Below are positions 43,654 through 54,241 of a stretch of 64,000 nucleotides of DNA, piece after piece. Under the pieces are notes generated by a model. It saw only the letters and a program-made list of their open reading frames with translations. It made no database searches and had not been told where the DNA came from. The stretch's first letter is position 1. Every line of letters starts with the position of its first letter. The DNA is from Acanthochlamys bracteata (Eukaryota; Streptophyta; Magnoliopsida; Pandanales; Velloziaceae), in NCBI GenBank assembly GCA_019914995.1, contig CM034138.1, forward strand, positions 3,162,001-3,226,000, in the 5' to 3' direction. The position numbers and the translations under genes are program-made.

Positions 43654-44257
43654 TTATTTGTGATCGGGAAAGTTAAAAAAAAATTAGTTGACGTTAAATT
43701 CTTTTATCCAAGGTTTTAACTATAGAAGATACTGCGAGTAACATTATTTGATAGCTTTGTCAACTACAGATTTCGTGTAGAGAGTCCAGAAAACATAGAA
43801 ATGCTAGTGATTCAAGATTAATATTTTTAATTAATCTTTTTTCTTGGGAAATTGAAAATTATTAATTATTGTTATCTATTCAATAACTTCTTTAATTAGC
43901 TAGGAAATCGCATAGATAAAACATATATATCAAATTGAAAATACTGAAACCAGAACGACATAACAATACCATACCAATATTTAGTGGATTTTCTAATGGT
44001 TCTCCCCTAATCTAGAGCATGTTTACCAACACCTTTTTTTTAACTCATTTTAATATAAAATAAATAATAATTTTAGAATTAATTGTTTATCAAAATTTTA
44101 AAATTTTTTTTAAAACTTACTATTCCTACAAAATTTATATAAAAATTTAATTTTTACTAAGTATTTTAAATTTAGTTTAATATTTTAAAATTTATTTTAT
44201 TAAAGTGAATTTAGTTTAAAGTAAACATACCTAAAGCTCATTTTCTAAACCCACTAA
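43654..44257. other. intergenic with possible small inverted-repeat element
   Basis: From about 44015 to 44231 the ends GAGCATGTTTACCAA and GGTATGTTTACTTTAA (inward) suggest a diverged relative of the element at 13433-13692. No gene. Confidence 0.4.
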
Positions 44258-44502
44258 AAGCGTTCCTAATACAATTCTGAATAGTTCCTATATTTTAATT
44301 ATACAAAAAATTTATAACTTCACTTTTATATACGAAATTTTAATTCTAATTTTTTGATTTAGATATTTTTTAATATAATTATATTCTTCAATTTTTAATA
44401 TATTTAAAAAATATATTAAAATATAAATACTGAACTTCAATATTATTTTATTTTTTATTTTTTACTTTCATAAAATTCAGTTACGAACGTTTGAAATACT
44501 AC
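44258..44502. repeat. degraded TWA-type MITE copy
   Basis: The left end (AAGCGTTCCTAATAC) is worn, but the interior (CTATATTTTAATTATACAAAA, TTCAGTTACGAACGTTTGAAA) is clearly the same family. TAA sits on both sides (44255-44257 and 44503-44505). Confidence 0.6.
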
Positions 44503-44793
44503 TAAACAACTCTAGAACATGTTAAGGTTATTTTAATCTTGGCAACTTAACTACATCACTGTGTCTACCGTGACCTGAAGTTTTCCCGACATTCTTGTAG
44601 AAGCTGTTTTCAAAAGATCCTTTATTATTTCAGTACATTGTTGTCGATACGCGACAACAACCAATATTTATCAACCACCTATTCTAGAAACCAAAAGCTG
44701 TATAAGCTGCGTACCACTAAGCTCCGGAGGATCAAACTGCTGATGGCTAGCTCATCGATCTGTAGGCTTTAGCTGCTGCTGCATTTCATTGTG

Positions 44794-45474
44794 TTAACGG
44801 CGGCCGAGCTGGCCGCGTTCCTGTTCCAAGCCGAGTTCCCTGATAGCAACTTCGAAGTCGGCTGTAGTAACAAGTAGGTCAACAGCCTGCACAGGCTTCA
44901 GTATCCCTAGAACTTCTCTGAGCGTTCGCAGCCGCAAGGCATCAGCACGAGCAATCACATTCAATAGCTGCTCCGCTTTCGCTTCTAGCGCCGTATCCCC
45001 TGTCGGAAACGGCTCCCCGACACCCTCCTGTAATGCCGCCATCTCTCTCGCAATCTCATCTTCTTCTCTAACAGTCCTTCGCTGCAGTTCATCAATACTC
45101 CTCAGCTGCGCCGCCGAGAGATCTCCAAGATCTCCCGAATGAACTCCGAGCAACAAATCATCAAGCTGGGTCTGGAACCGCATTCCCGATGCCGTATACA
45201 GTAAATGTATCAATATATTCGGCCGCCAACCAGCCGCCCAGTGAAGCGCCCTTTCGAGGTTCGTAGCCCAAGGAGCTGAAAGAAACCAGACCGGATCAGC
45301 GTTCAACGCCTGCCCACGAGCGCTGTAGTACGTCTCGTACTGCGCTAACGCGCGGGAAATCAGAGTCGGATCAGCATCTGGCCTAACGGATACTAACTCC
45401 GACCGTAAACTCCGTTGCTGACGAAGCCACACTCTCGCGAAGTTATGCCGCGACGACGACGACGACGACGACAT
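44794..45474 (-). CDS. DOG1-like (DELAY OF GERMINATION 1 family) protein, single exon
   Basis: A 226-residue protein filled by a DOG1 domain (also found in TGA bZIP factors). Visible family landmarks: an N-terminal ARVWLRQQRSLRSEL helix, a YETYYSARG stretch, LERALHWAAGWRPNILIHLLY (the SLE..LW.GG.RP-type core), SGDLGDLSAAQLRSIDELQ, REEDEIAREMAALQE and the C-terminal TLREVLGILKPVQAVDLLV. DOG1 itself controls seed dormancy with ABA-pathway phosphatases; DOG1-like proteins have seed, stress or unknown roles. The ATG at 45474 is chosen because it begins a poly-serine leader followed directly by the domain. An open frame continues 115 codons upstream with no family similarity and is probably 5' flank. 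A broken paralogue lies 3 kb to the right. The upstream region has ABA and RY motifs. Confidence 0.88.
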   Translation of the reverse strand: MSSSSSSSRHNFARVWLRQQRSLRSELVSVRPDADPTLISRALAQYETYYSARGQALNADPVWFLSAPWATNLERALHWAAGWRPNILIHLLYTASGMRFQTQLDDLLLGVHSGDLGDLSAAQLRSIDELQRRTVREEDEIAREMAALQEGVGEPFPTGDTALEAKAEQLLNVIARADALRLRTLREVLGILKPVQAVDLLVTTADFEVAIRELGLEQERGQLGRR

Positions 45475-45640
45475 TGGTAACAACAAAGATCGAACGATAT
45501 ATAATACCAGGAGTAGTGTTAATTGTTTTGAATATACAGAAGAGAGCTTTATGAACGAACGAATTGATTGATTTTTTGTGGCGGGAGGGAGAGGGTAGAA
45601 AGAGTGGAAGGAGTAGTGTCTGACGAATAGCTCGAGACGG

Positions 45641-45719
45641 CACGTGGGGTAGCGTAGAGATGCATGCGTTGGACGAAATGTGGGGTGACAGCTAACAGGA
45701 TGACGTGGCGAACATGCAT
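45641..45719 (-). promoter_or_regulatory. ABRE/G-box plus RY motif cluster upstream of the DOG1-like gene
   Basis: Within 80 bases, about 170-245 upstream of the chosen ATG, lie CACGTGGG (45641-45648, G-box/ABRE core), TGCATG (45661-45666, RY), TGACGTGGC (45701-45709, ABRE-like) and CATGCA (45714-45719, RY). Paired ABRE and RY sites are the known layout of promoters controlled by ABI5-type bZIPs and ABI3/FUS3-type B3 factors in maturing seeds. Binding here is inferred. Confidence 0.6.
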
Positions 45720-47151
45720 TGGAAGAGTTTTGGGTTTTGTTTACGTCAACGTGAGTTAAAGCCCAAAAGATAAAAAGTTCAACAATGTCGAAAGGTGGAG
45801 AAATATCTTCTGAGTACAAATTGTTCGTTTTCTATTTTTTTTTAATTTTGATTATGCTTTGTAGTGACTTTAGTCGATGAGATGAAGGGGGATTGTTATT
45901 ATATTTTAGGATATATTTGGTCAAGATTAATCAATTTTTTGCCACGGTTTGAAGTTTTACGGTGCGGGTAGAACCAATATTTAGGAGTATTTATTAAAAA
46001 AATTGTTGAAATATTTTTTAAAATAACTTAATTATAAAATTTCACAATATAATTTTTTTATAATTTTGGAATTAATATATATATATATATATATATATTA
46101 TAAAATAAAATATAATAAAAAATTATAATAAAAAAAATAATCTCTAAAAACCAATCCGAGCAGATTGATCAGACCACTGGATCACCAGATGGATCGCCAG
46201 ATATAATCAATTATCAAATATATATTATAAAACACTATGTGTATTATTAATATAGCAATTATTCAAGGATTAGAAAAGAAATGATTGTATATAAGAAAAC
46301 ATATTAGAACACCATTAAGTCAATATGAAAGTTTGAGTATTGCAAAAGTTAATTTCATAAAACTAAAATTCAATAAAAATTAAAATTTAAACTAATAATT
46401 AAAATAGGGTTGCTCCCCTAGAGTTATTTAGAAATATTTTTAAAATAAAATTTTTATAAAATAAAATTTTTTTAATTTTTTTAAAGATGAATTTTATTTT
46501 TTTATCTAAAAAATAAAAATAAAAAATAAAAAATCTTACTATGTAAAATTTTTTTATATTTTTAATTTTTAAAATAAATTTTCTAATAATTATAAAAAAT
46601 ATATTAAAAAATGAAAAAAAAATTTGGAAAACTGATTTAAAAAAAACAATGCCAATACATGACATTTGGAAACTACATCTCTCATGATTCCTTCAATCCG
46701 CAAAGCTGAGCACGGCAATAGAATAGTCTTGGAGATGATAGCCAAAACATAGTGGAATGTATCAATCAAGCTGGTTGAATCAGCAACCATCTATCAGTAA
46801 AATAAGCACGCCCTCAAATTCCATTTGGGAAGATTCAAACTTTGCTACCAGTTGTAAAAGTAACAACATTACTGTGCTAATTGGATATCTACAACCGAAA
46901 ACAAAATCTCATACCAAGAACTGGCTCCTGGGGGGTGTCCACTCTCTGTAATAAGCACTAAAACTACCTACGCTATACAGCTTGTATATACAGCTAGTGG
47001 ATGTATTCATATACAGAAAATTGAAAAGCTCGATCAATGCAAACACTTCAAATAAATTCAATTGCACCTACTCATCACATATTTGCATTTCTTTTTTAAT
47101 TATTTCTAATCACCTACCAATATCAATATCTTTTATGGATTACGTGTTTTA
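45720..47151. other. intergenic with AT-rich repeats
   Basis: A TA microsatellite lies at about 46076-46097. At 46145-46205 there is a short GATCAGACCACTGGATCACCAG-like word cluster resembling hAT subterminal sequence. An AT-rich family copy spans about 46430-46640. Short ORFs around 46600-46950 show no motif. Confidence 0.4.
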
Positions 47152-47434
47152 GAGCGTGTTTCAAACGACCATAATTCTATTTTTTTCGTTCAAATTTTGA
47201 GTTTTGAACAGTTTATATATTTTAATTACATAAGGAATTCAAAACTTTATTTTCATGTGCGGAACTCTAGTTCCGACTTTCTTATTTGTACATTTTCAAT
47301 ACAATTTTCAATACGTTTTCAGAAACTATTGAAACACAAACACTAAGCTTCACTTCCACTTTATTTTTAAAAAAACCTCTACTTTCTATTTTTCACTTTC
47401 ACGAAATTTAGTTATGAATATTTTAAACACGCCC
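47152..47434. repeat. TWA-type MITE copy (TTA duplication), best preserved
   Basis: Left end GAGCGTGTTTCAAACG and right end GGGCGTGTTTAAAATA (inward), flanked by TTA at 47149-47151 and 47435-47437. The 283-bp interior keeps the whole family pattern. Confidence 0.82.
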
Positions 47435-48009
47435 TTAGCTTCTAAACCCTGACGTGTTTCTTTTTTACCTGATCCACAGGTATTCACAATGCATCATGAA
47501 TAATAGCTTGAAACGCTTACCTGGGCAGCAGGCAACATTAGATAAGGGCAACTGAAACTTGGGATACTTATTACCTGCGTCAATTGCATAACTGGATCTT
47601 GTCAATGCTGCTAGAATAACTTAGGTTCAGGAACATGATATAAAATTTCAGCCTCTGCAGCCATGGTTTAATTTTCTGAACATATAAATTCATGCCACGG
47701 CAATGGAATAGCAAACATAAAAGCCCTTTTTTTGACCTGAATAGAAGAAAGAAAGAGACGAAATGGTTGTTGAATAAGGCAACAATGAGTGATACAATGG
47801 CATGCACGAAAATATCCTGCATTTCTTATGACTACTTTTGGAAATTGCTGCAGCTTTGCTGCAGATGTTTGGGAATAGCAGGCTCCTGAAACTTCCAGAA
47901 GAGTTACGCCATAACCATTTCACACTCGGTTCAAAAATCTGTTCAAGCTCCTTGACGGCCGGAGATTACTGAAAGTCTTCACCGTTCTTCAAATTAAGAA
48001 TGAAAAATA
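47435..48009. other. intergenic, nothing recognised
   Basis: Several overlapping ORFs of 65-80 codons occur on both strands at 47580-47923, but none has a recognisable motif or splice context. Confidence 0.4.
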
Positions 48010-48415
48010 CACTACTAAAAATAAGATTTTCACCGACTTGCATAATTAATTGGTGATTGCCGACTGTTTCTCAGTCGGTAAGCATATATATACAGCAATA
48101 TTTTTGCTATTTTTTATTAATTTTTAATATTAACCATTGCATTCAAAATATGCATTATTATTTAATATATATTTTTCAAAATATACACATCAACTATCAC
48201 AATATTCATTAAATTAATCAATTAAAAAATCAGCTATTGCTGGATACTAAAATTACTATTGGATACGGTTCAAATAAAAAATCATTAAAGTACATATTCG
48301 GTTATTAGTTGTATCATAATATCGTCTCGTACATTCATTGAGATTGTGGGCCATGTCGGTAAAGATTATATTTACTACCGACGACATTATTATTTGTCGG
48401 TATCTCTCAGCGCTT
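48010..48415. mobile_element. CACTA (En/Spm) transposon terminus with CCGAC subterminal motifs
   Basis: The sequence begins CACTACTAAAAATAAG, the typical form of a CACTA end. It is followed by many CCGAC/GTCGG words in both orientations: CACCGACTTG, GCCGACTGTTTCTCAGTCGG (a hairpin), CATGTCGGTAAAG, CTACCGACGAC and TTTGTCGGTATC. That is how En/Spm subterminal regions look. I could not find a matching right end, so the element may be one-ended or its partner lies beyond the DOG1-like fragment. Confidence 0.6.
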
Positions 48416-48770
48416 CTAATTTTTCACTTTCTCTTCACTGACCTTCAACATCTCCGTTCTCTGCCAGAACGCACGCGTCGGCGTACCCGCCCGTCCATAG
48501 AACGCACGCTCAAATGAATGTAACAGCGCCGGAAGGAAAGCTTGCCACACGTCTTTACAAACTAATTTTGCCTTCGCGTAATAGTAATCGGCGTAATGCT
48601 GCAAAGCCACTTAATCTTTCTGTTCTTGTTCATGCTGAAGATCTCTTGCTATCTTCAGTAGCTTCTACAGCATGGACTCCAGCTTCTGTAACCACTCATC
48701 GTAGTACACCTTGAAGTCGACCTTGATTATTTTCTTCCACTTGGCCAAACTGCATGCTCTTCAAAGACAT
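48416..48770 (-). pseudogene. broken DOG1-like gene copy
   Basis: One minus-strand frame reads DFKVYYDEWLQKLESML, stop, KLLKIARDLQHEQEQKD, stop, then VALQHYADYYYAKAKLVCKD and LLHSFERAFYGRAGTPTRAFW. This is the order of a DOG1 domain (helix, HY..YY.AK, SFERAF..G..PTRAF). An ATG at 48770 is in another frame. The domain stops abruptly near 48416, where CACTA-type sequence begins, so the C-terminal half is missing. A TATA-like box (about 48825-48835) remains upstream. Two in-frame stops and the truncation make it a pseudogene. It is a distant paralogue of the intact gene at 44794-45474. Confidence 0.7.
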
Positions 48771-49974
48771 GTATTTCTATAGAGTAGACTGACGTTGTCG
48801 TTGTTGCCGCCGTCGTCGTCTCGATATTATAAATAGGAAATTAGTGAAGGGTAGCTATGATGTGGCGGTGGAACGCGTGAGGGGTAGAAGGAAAACTTGT
48901 AAACTGAGAGATTTGAAGGGTTTTTCAAGCGCATTTGGTTTAGCTTTTAAAAAGCTAATTTTTTATTTTTCATCATTTTATATTTTTTAATATATATTTT
49001 ATAGATATATAAAAAATTTATTAAAAATTTAAAAAGTATAGAAAATTTTATAAAATAAAATTTTTTTATTACATATTTTTATTATTTTTTAAAAAAATAA
49101 AAATATTTTCTATTTTTAAAAAAATTCGTTTCATAATCCCAAACGCTCCTTGGTTTCTGTTGCTACGTTAGCTTCTGCACGAGAGAACGAGTACACAATA
49201 ATTGAAATTTGAAAGGTGCGTTCGATAGTGATTATCATCGGTACTCAAAATTTTGAAAATTAAAAAGAAAATTGTTGAATAATTTATTATTTTAAGCCTC
49301 TGCAGACGTTTCCAAAATCAGTTCACGGACATGATAAATAACAAATTTTAGTTTTAGTCTTTTTATTTATATATAGTTTAATATAGTGTTATTTTTTTAT
49401 TTTATTTATTTTAAAAAATAATTAAAATATAAAAATTAAAAATTTTTTTAAAAATTCTTTTTTAGCTTTTACATTGGATAAAACTAAATTACCGATATTT
49501 GAAATGCGCTTTGGGCGATCGAGCGAGATAGGTCGGTAAAGAGTTTAATAACTGAATTCTGGCGCGTGTTGTTTTGTTACAACGAAGACCAGGTTCAGAT
49601 GGAGAGTAAACACGTGCAGTGCGTGTTTTAAGGTTTGAGTAGTTGTATCAGAACGTTTGACTTATTGACCATCCAAGAAAATCGGTATTTTAAAGATTTA
49701 TTTTAATTAGTAAAACTAAATTTTATAAAATTAAATTTGATAAGAAATAAATAAAAATAAAATCATTGAATTTGATTAAAATATAAAATAATAAATTTTA
49801 TTTTTAATTTTAATAAAAAAGTAAGTTTCATCATATAATTAAAACATATTCTAATATAGGTTTAACTATATAAGGGGCTATACATTGAATATTGCATGAT
49901 ATTTATTCATACTTTTCCTCCGTTAAGTATAAACTACAAATTAATAAAAGGAGAAACTGATTAAATTAGATGGC
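48771..49974. other. intergenic with AT-rich MITE
   Basis: An AT-rich family copy with fairly clear ends (AAGCGCATTTGGTTT and inward AAGGAGCGTTTGGGA) lies at about 48930-49143. A fragment at about 49310-49515, ending ACCGATATTTGAAATGCGC, resembles the TWA MITE right half. No gene. Confidence 0.45.
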
Positions 49975-50745
49975 ATTTAGAACTACTTTTGAAATAATTT
50001 TTTTTAAAAATAAAACCTTTTTTTTTAATAAAAAATGAATTTTATTTTTTTGATTTAAAAATAATAAAAATATATAATAAAAAAATCTCACTATATAAAT
50101 TTTTTTTATATTTTCTAATTTTTAAATAATTAAAGAATGATTTAGTTTGACATTATTTATCAATGATTCTGGAATGATATTCATAAAGATTTGAACTCAC
50201 TCTTCTCATTGCTAATCGATTTAAAAAAATTTTAAACTCGTCACATAATATCAGAGCGGGTTAGACCAAATAGACCGAAAATGTGGGCTAAATCTAACTT
50301 ATTATCCATATCTATTCAGGATCTTTATAGTCTGATTTATTCTAAGACAAAAATAGCCCGCTTCATTTTAAGACAGATAGTCAGTTTCATTCAAAAAATA
50401 ATTGTTCGCTATATTCTAGGGCAAGTAGTCTATTTCATCTCAGGATAGATCGTCCGCTTCATCTAATTCATTACAGAGCAAGTAGCCCACATCAATTCAA
50501 TTTAATAAAACAAAAAAAAAGAACGCTCTGTTGGAGTGCAGATGTTGAAGAATGACTTAGTTTCATATTGTTTATCAATGGTTCTGAGATGATATTCATA
50601 TAGATTTGGATTCACTCTTCTCATTATCAATTGATTTTGAAAAGAATTCTAAATTCGTCATATTAAATATTTTTTAAAAATATATTAAAAATATAAAAAA
50701 AATTAAAAAATTATTTTTGAGGTAAGGAACGTCAAACGCTCCTAA
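49975..50745. mobile_element. AT-rich MITE split by a TRIM retrotransposon
   Basis: The left part of an AT-rich family copy (49975-50128, from GGCATTTAGAACTACTTTTG) and the right part (50663-50745, ending CAAACGCTCC) read as one element when the TRIM between them is removed. This shows that the TRIM inserted later. Confidence 0.6.
50129..50662 (+). mobile_element. TRIM (miniature LTR retrotransposon), copy 1
   Basis: Two direct terminal repeats of about 115-120 bp (about 50129-50245 and 50543-50662) share AGAATGA.TTAGTTT, TTTATCAATG.TTCTG and GATATTCATA.AGATTTG. The interior of about 300 bp starts with TAATATCAGAGCGGG, a primer-binding site for initiator methionine tRNA (usual form TGGTATCAGAGC). 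It ends in a purine-rich AAAAAAAAAGAACGC tract before the right repeat. There is no protein-coding capacity, as expected for TRIMs. The first bases of the left repeat are lost. Confidence 0.8.
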
Positions 50746-52851
50746 AACATGCGTGTGTTGTGAGTGCAGTGTGAATCCTGAAGATGGTTGCAATCCCTTA
50801 AGCTTATTCGTCTCTCTAGTGATGCAAGAAGACAACACCGCACATTATTCGTAGCCAATTACTACGTTAGATACGTGCTATTAATTATCATTTATTTTTG
50901 TTTTTCTTCTGAACAACTTAGCTTAAATTTTTCATCGGAATTTTGAAACGGCTCCTCCTTGAAACGAGTTGATATAATTACGAATATATATATATAACCA
51001 ATTGCTCGCAACTAAATTAATTTTGTGGATCCTACATAGCAGCTTTAAGAAACAAGCAGTTCAATTGTTCTCATTTTTCTCGTGAGCAACTGAAGCGTTC
51101 ATATATAAAACAGAAAAAAGTGTTTTGAAATTTTTGTAACGGCACTCTTTTTGAACTAAAAAAGTAGTTCGCTTGAAGCCAAAGGAGTTAAAACCTTGTT
51201 CATATCGCCTAGTCTTTGCCAAGTGGATTTCCACTTTCTTGTATAATGAACTCATTGAAAGCTCCCACTCTCAACTCTCTTCCTCTTCCTCTTCTATATT
51301 TCTTTCCCGAAACCTTCTCATGCACACAAACATAAACACAAACAGAAGGCTTTCCCTTTCAAGGTCTCTGCAAACTACAAAGGTTAGCTTTCACTTTCCA
51401 TCAGGTAAACATATCAACATCTAATATAGCTTCCCCCTTATTCTTGTAGTGCTGTTCTAATGTTCGCATAGCATTGTTCTTTGTTTGTATACAGAAATGT
51501 TTAACATGCACATAACTCTAACCATATACTTGTTTCATACCTTAATTTTCATCCTGGTGGGTTTTATATATCAGAACATCTAGAAGACGGTTATGTGTAC
51601 ATAGATCTAGTGAATTCCATTGCATGCAAAACAGATCATGAAAAACATTATCGAAATTAAAACGCATGCACATAAATCTGGTTAATTATACATTTCTTTC
51701 TGTTCTTGATCTTGGTTGGAGACGTTAATGTCTAGGGAGTTCCGGTTACTTCTTCAGAGAAGCAAGCAATAGGTTCTATATCTTCACTTTCTTGCAGTGC
51801 CATGTACAGGGATGAGATGGGATGGGATGGCACGGCATGGACAGTTCCGTTCTATCATTACAAAAAACATATAAATAAAATAGTGCCTGTCAATAGAAAT
51901 ACAATCAGAAGGAATAGATATTGAACGTGAGAGAAGAGTTTAAGGAGCTTTTGAGAGCTGTGTACATTAACTTGCTTGCATGCAGCATATATAGATAAAA
52001 AATCCAAGGAAGGCTAGGTAGTTTTGGAACTTGGAATTGAAATAGTTACACATTCAACTGCATGTCTTAATTACCATTTAACTTTAAGTACTTGCCATCT
52101 TCTCAAGGGAGAGCATTAGCTTCGGAGTAGTTTTTAATTTGTTTTGCTTAGTTTCCTCTTTTCCTGCAGTTCGTTTAAACCTGAGACTTTCTTATCTCAT
52201 GTCACCAGTTTTGTACAATGTTGGCAATAAGCGAAAAGACCAACTGCATGCCTGTCAAGTTATTATTATTGCATGCGTGCATGTATGCAGGCATTGCATT
52301 TGAACTATGCCTTTAATTTGATTAGGTGTAGTTGCAAGAGTTTACCTAACAGTTTTGCTATTGATAGTCATCGGCACCGTTGGCCGTGCTTTTTTATAAT
52401 TTTTCGATCTAATTTTTTTAATATTTTTAATATGTTATAAAATTTATTTAAAATTGAAATTATAAAATTATAAAATTTTATAACTTATTTTTTAATTTTT
52501 AAAAAATATTTTTTATTTTGAAAATATAAGCACTTTTAAATATCTTTTGTAAAGACAAAGATTAAAGGGAAACTAATCTCGCATTTCAATATTCCTCTAT
52601 ATCTCCTTTTTTTTCTAATCACAAACTTAGCCATGCATGCGTCAATGCTCTCTACGGAGTTCCTTTAGGTTACAAGGTTGTTTATCCCAGCATTAATTCT
52701 TCATAGATTCCATTAACCGTGTATACATGCTTGTAGGTTTTGTCCATCTACCATATGAATTGTGTTTCAATACTTCTACCTTAGACTTGTACAACATACA
52801 AGTGTGTTAAAAATCAACTAAAGGGAGCAAATATAGTAGTGAAATTGTTAG
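50746..52851. other. upstream region or leader intron of the LEC1-type gene
   Basis: A pyrimidine-rich stretch around 51250-51380 ends in CTACAAAG followed by GTTAGC, which could be a leader exon and splice donor for the NF-YB gene. The stretch is rich in CATGCA motifs. An AT-rich repeat fragment lies at about 52395-52545. No other gene. Confidence 0.4.
51321..52639 (+). promoter_or_regulatory. cluster of RY (CATGCA/TGCATG) motifs upstream of the LEC1-type gene
   Basis: RY words occur at 51321, 51505, 51621-51628, 51665, 51977-51984, 52245, 52270, 52278 and 52632-52639; several are double (TGCATGCA). One more overlaps the start codon at 53593. RY is the core site of ABI3/FUS3/LEC2 B3 factors, which regulate LEC1-type genes in embryos. 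Nine or more sites in 1.3 kb of AT-rich DNA is high. Function is inferred. Confidence 0.55.
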
Positions 52852-53390
52852 TGTTAAAAAAAAATTTTAATCCCATATTGCTTATCAATGGTCATGATGA
52901 GATGATATTCTATAAAGATTTATGCTCACTCTTTATATTGTCAATTGGTTTTGAGGAAAATTCTAACTTCGTCACATGGTATCAGAACATATTGGACCGG
53001 ATTGGTCTAAAATATGGGCCAAATTTAATTTTATTATATATATCTATTTAGAACTTCTATAGTCTGTTTTATTTCATAGTAAAATAGCTCACTTCATTTC
53101 AGGACAGATAGTTCGTTTTATTTAAAAACAGTTGTCCGCTATATTTTATCGCAAATAGCTCATTTTATTTCAGGACAGATCGTCCGCTTCATCTAATTTA
53201 TTATAGGGCATGTAGTCCACATCAGTTCAATTTATAAATAAAAAAAAAGAACGCTTCGCTGGAAAGCAGGTGTTAAAGAAATATTTAGTGCCACATTGCT
53301 TATCAATGATCCTGAGATGATATTCATAAAGATTTGGACTCATTCTTTTCATTGCCAATTGGTTTTGAGAATAATCTTAAGTTCGTCACA
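52852..53390 (+). mobile_element. TRIM (miniature LTR retrotransposon), copy 2
   Basis: Left repeat 52852-52976 and right repeat 53271-53390 both start TGTTAAA and end TTCGTCACA. The primer-binding site TGGTATCAGAAC follows the left repeat at once. The purine tract AAAAAAAAAGAACGC precedes the right repeat. Flanks GTTAG (52847-52851) and ATTAG (53391-53395) look like a 5-bp target duplication with one mismatch. The element lies about 200 bp before the coding exon of the NF-YB gene. Confidence 0.85.
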
Positions 53391-53593
53391 ATTAGAAAGA
53401 TATGATTTCCGTGGGCTGCAATTGAGTTTGGGTATATTTTAGTTGGCAATCTATATGTCTCATGAATTGTATCTGAAAGGTAACGATAACATACACCTTA
53501 GGGGAAGGTTGATAATTTTTGCTTGAAAGAAAATTATACCATCTTTTATAATTCTATGAAGTCAAACACATTTGATTGCTGCAGGAGGGAAGC

Positions 53594-54241
53594 ATGCAGC
53601 ATCATCAACAAGACGGATTCCCTCCACATCGGACCCAAGCAGAGAACGTTAATGGTACCAGCACCGTGCAGCCCCAGTGCCTTGTGCGTGAGCAGGACAG
53701 GTTCATGCCTATTGCCAATGTAATCCGTATCATGAGAAAAGTTCTCCCTGCTCATGCCAAGATCTCGGATGATGCCAAGGAAACTATCCAAGAATGTGTT
53801 TCGGAGTACATCAGCTTCATCACCAGTGAAGCTAATGACCGCTGCCAACGCGAGCAGCGCAAGACTATCACTGCTGAAGACGTCCTATGGGCGATGAACA
53901 AGCTTGGTTTTGATGATTATGTAGAGCCCTTGACTCTTTACCTGCATCGTTACCGCGAGATTGAAGGTGATCACCGTGGCTCAATCCGCGGTGAACCGTT
54001 ACCACCGCCACTCAAGAGAACTGTTTCTGCTCCACCCTCGTCACTGCAGTACTTCTTGCCTCCACAGCTGCATCACCCGCACCCTCTCACGGCTACTGCC
54101 ATCTATGGTGATACTTATTTCCTCAACCTCTACACCGGCGGAGCTCCAACTGATGGTGACGGAGCTGGACAGAGCTCTTCATCACATACTTCTCCTCATG
54201 GTGTTCCGCCTAACTATGATCCGTATGCTCCCTTCAAGTAG
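53594..54241 (+). CDS. NFYB6: LEC1-type NF-YB transcription factor subunit (LEC1-like/NF-YB6)
   Basis: Histone-fold subunit of the CCAAT-binding NF-Y complex, which pairs with NF-YC and NF-YA; LEC1-type members drive embryo maturation and oil accumulation. The 215-residue product has the B domain at about 33-125: [86 protein letters not shown]. The KISDD aspartate (59/60), where ordinary NF-YBs have lysine, marks the LEC1 class. FMPIAN, PAHAKI and [11 protein letters not shown] point to the LEC1-LIKE branch. The tail is proline- and histidine-rich. A splice acceptor (TTGATTGCTGCAG) ends at 53583, just before the ATG, so at least one upstream exon, perhaps non-coding or adding a few codons, probably exists; the chosen ATG is the first in this exon. 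Confidence 0.92.
   Translation: MQHHQQDGFPPHRTQAENVNGTSTVQPQCLVREQDRFMPIANVIRIMRKVLPAHAKISDDAKETIQECVSEYISFITSEANDRCQREQRKTITAEDVLWAMNKLGFDDYVEPLTLYLHRYREIEGDHRGSIRGEPLPPPLKRTVSAPPSSLQYFLPPQLHHPHPLTATAIYGDTYFLNLYTGGAPTDGDGAGQSSSSHTSPHGVPPNYDPYAPFK

Noticed and set aside
45475-45819. 115-codon in-frame extension of the DOG1-like ORF upstream of 45474
   Set aside because: No DOG1-family similarity, and it overlaps the ABRE/RY motif block expected to be promoter. It is open by chance or forms a 5' leader.
46399-46665. Phe/Ile/Lys-rich 88-codon ORF
   Set aside because: Product of an AT-rich repeat copy.
53546-53848. 100-codon ORF antisense to the NF-YB gene
   Set aside because: A mirror of the conserved histone-fold coding sequence; no independent support.
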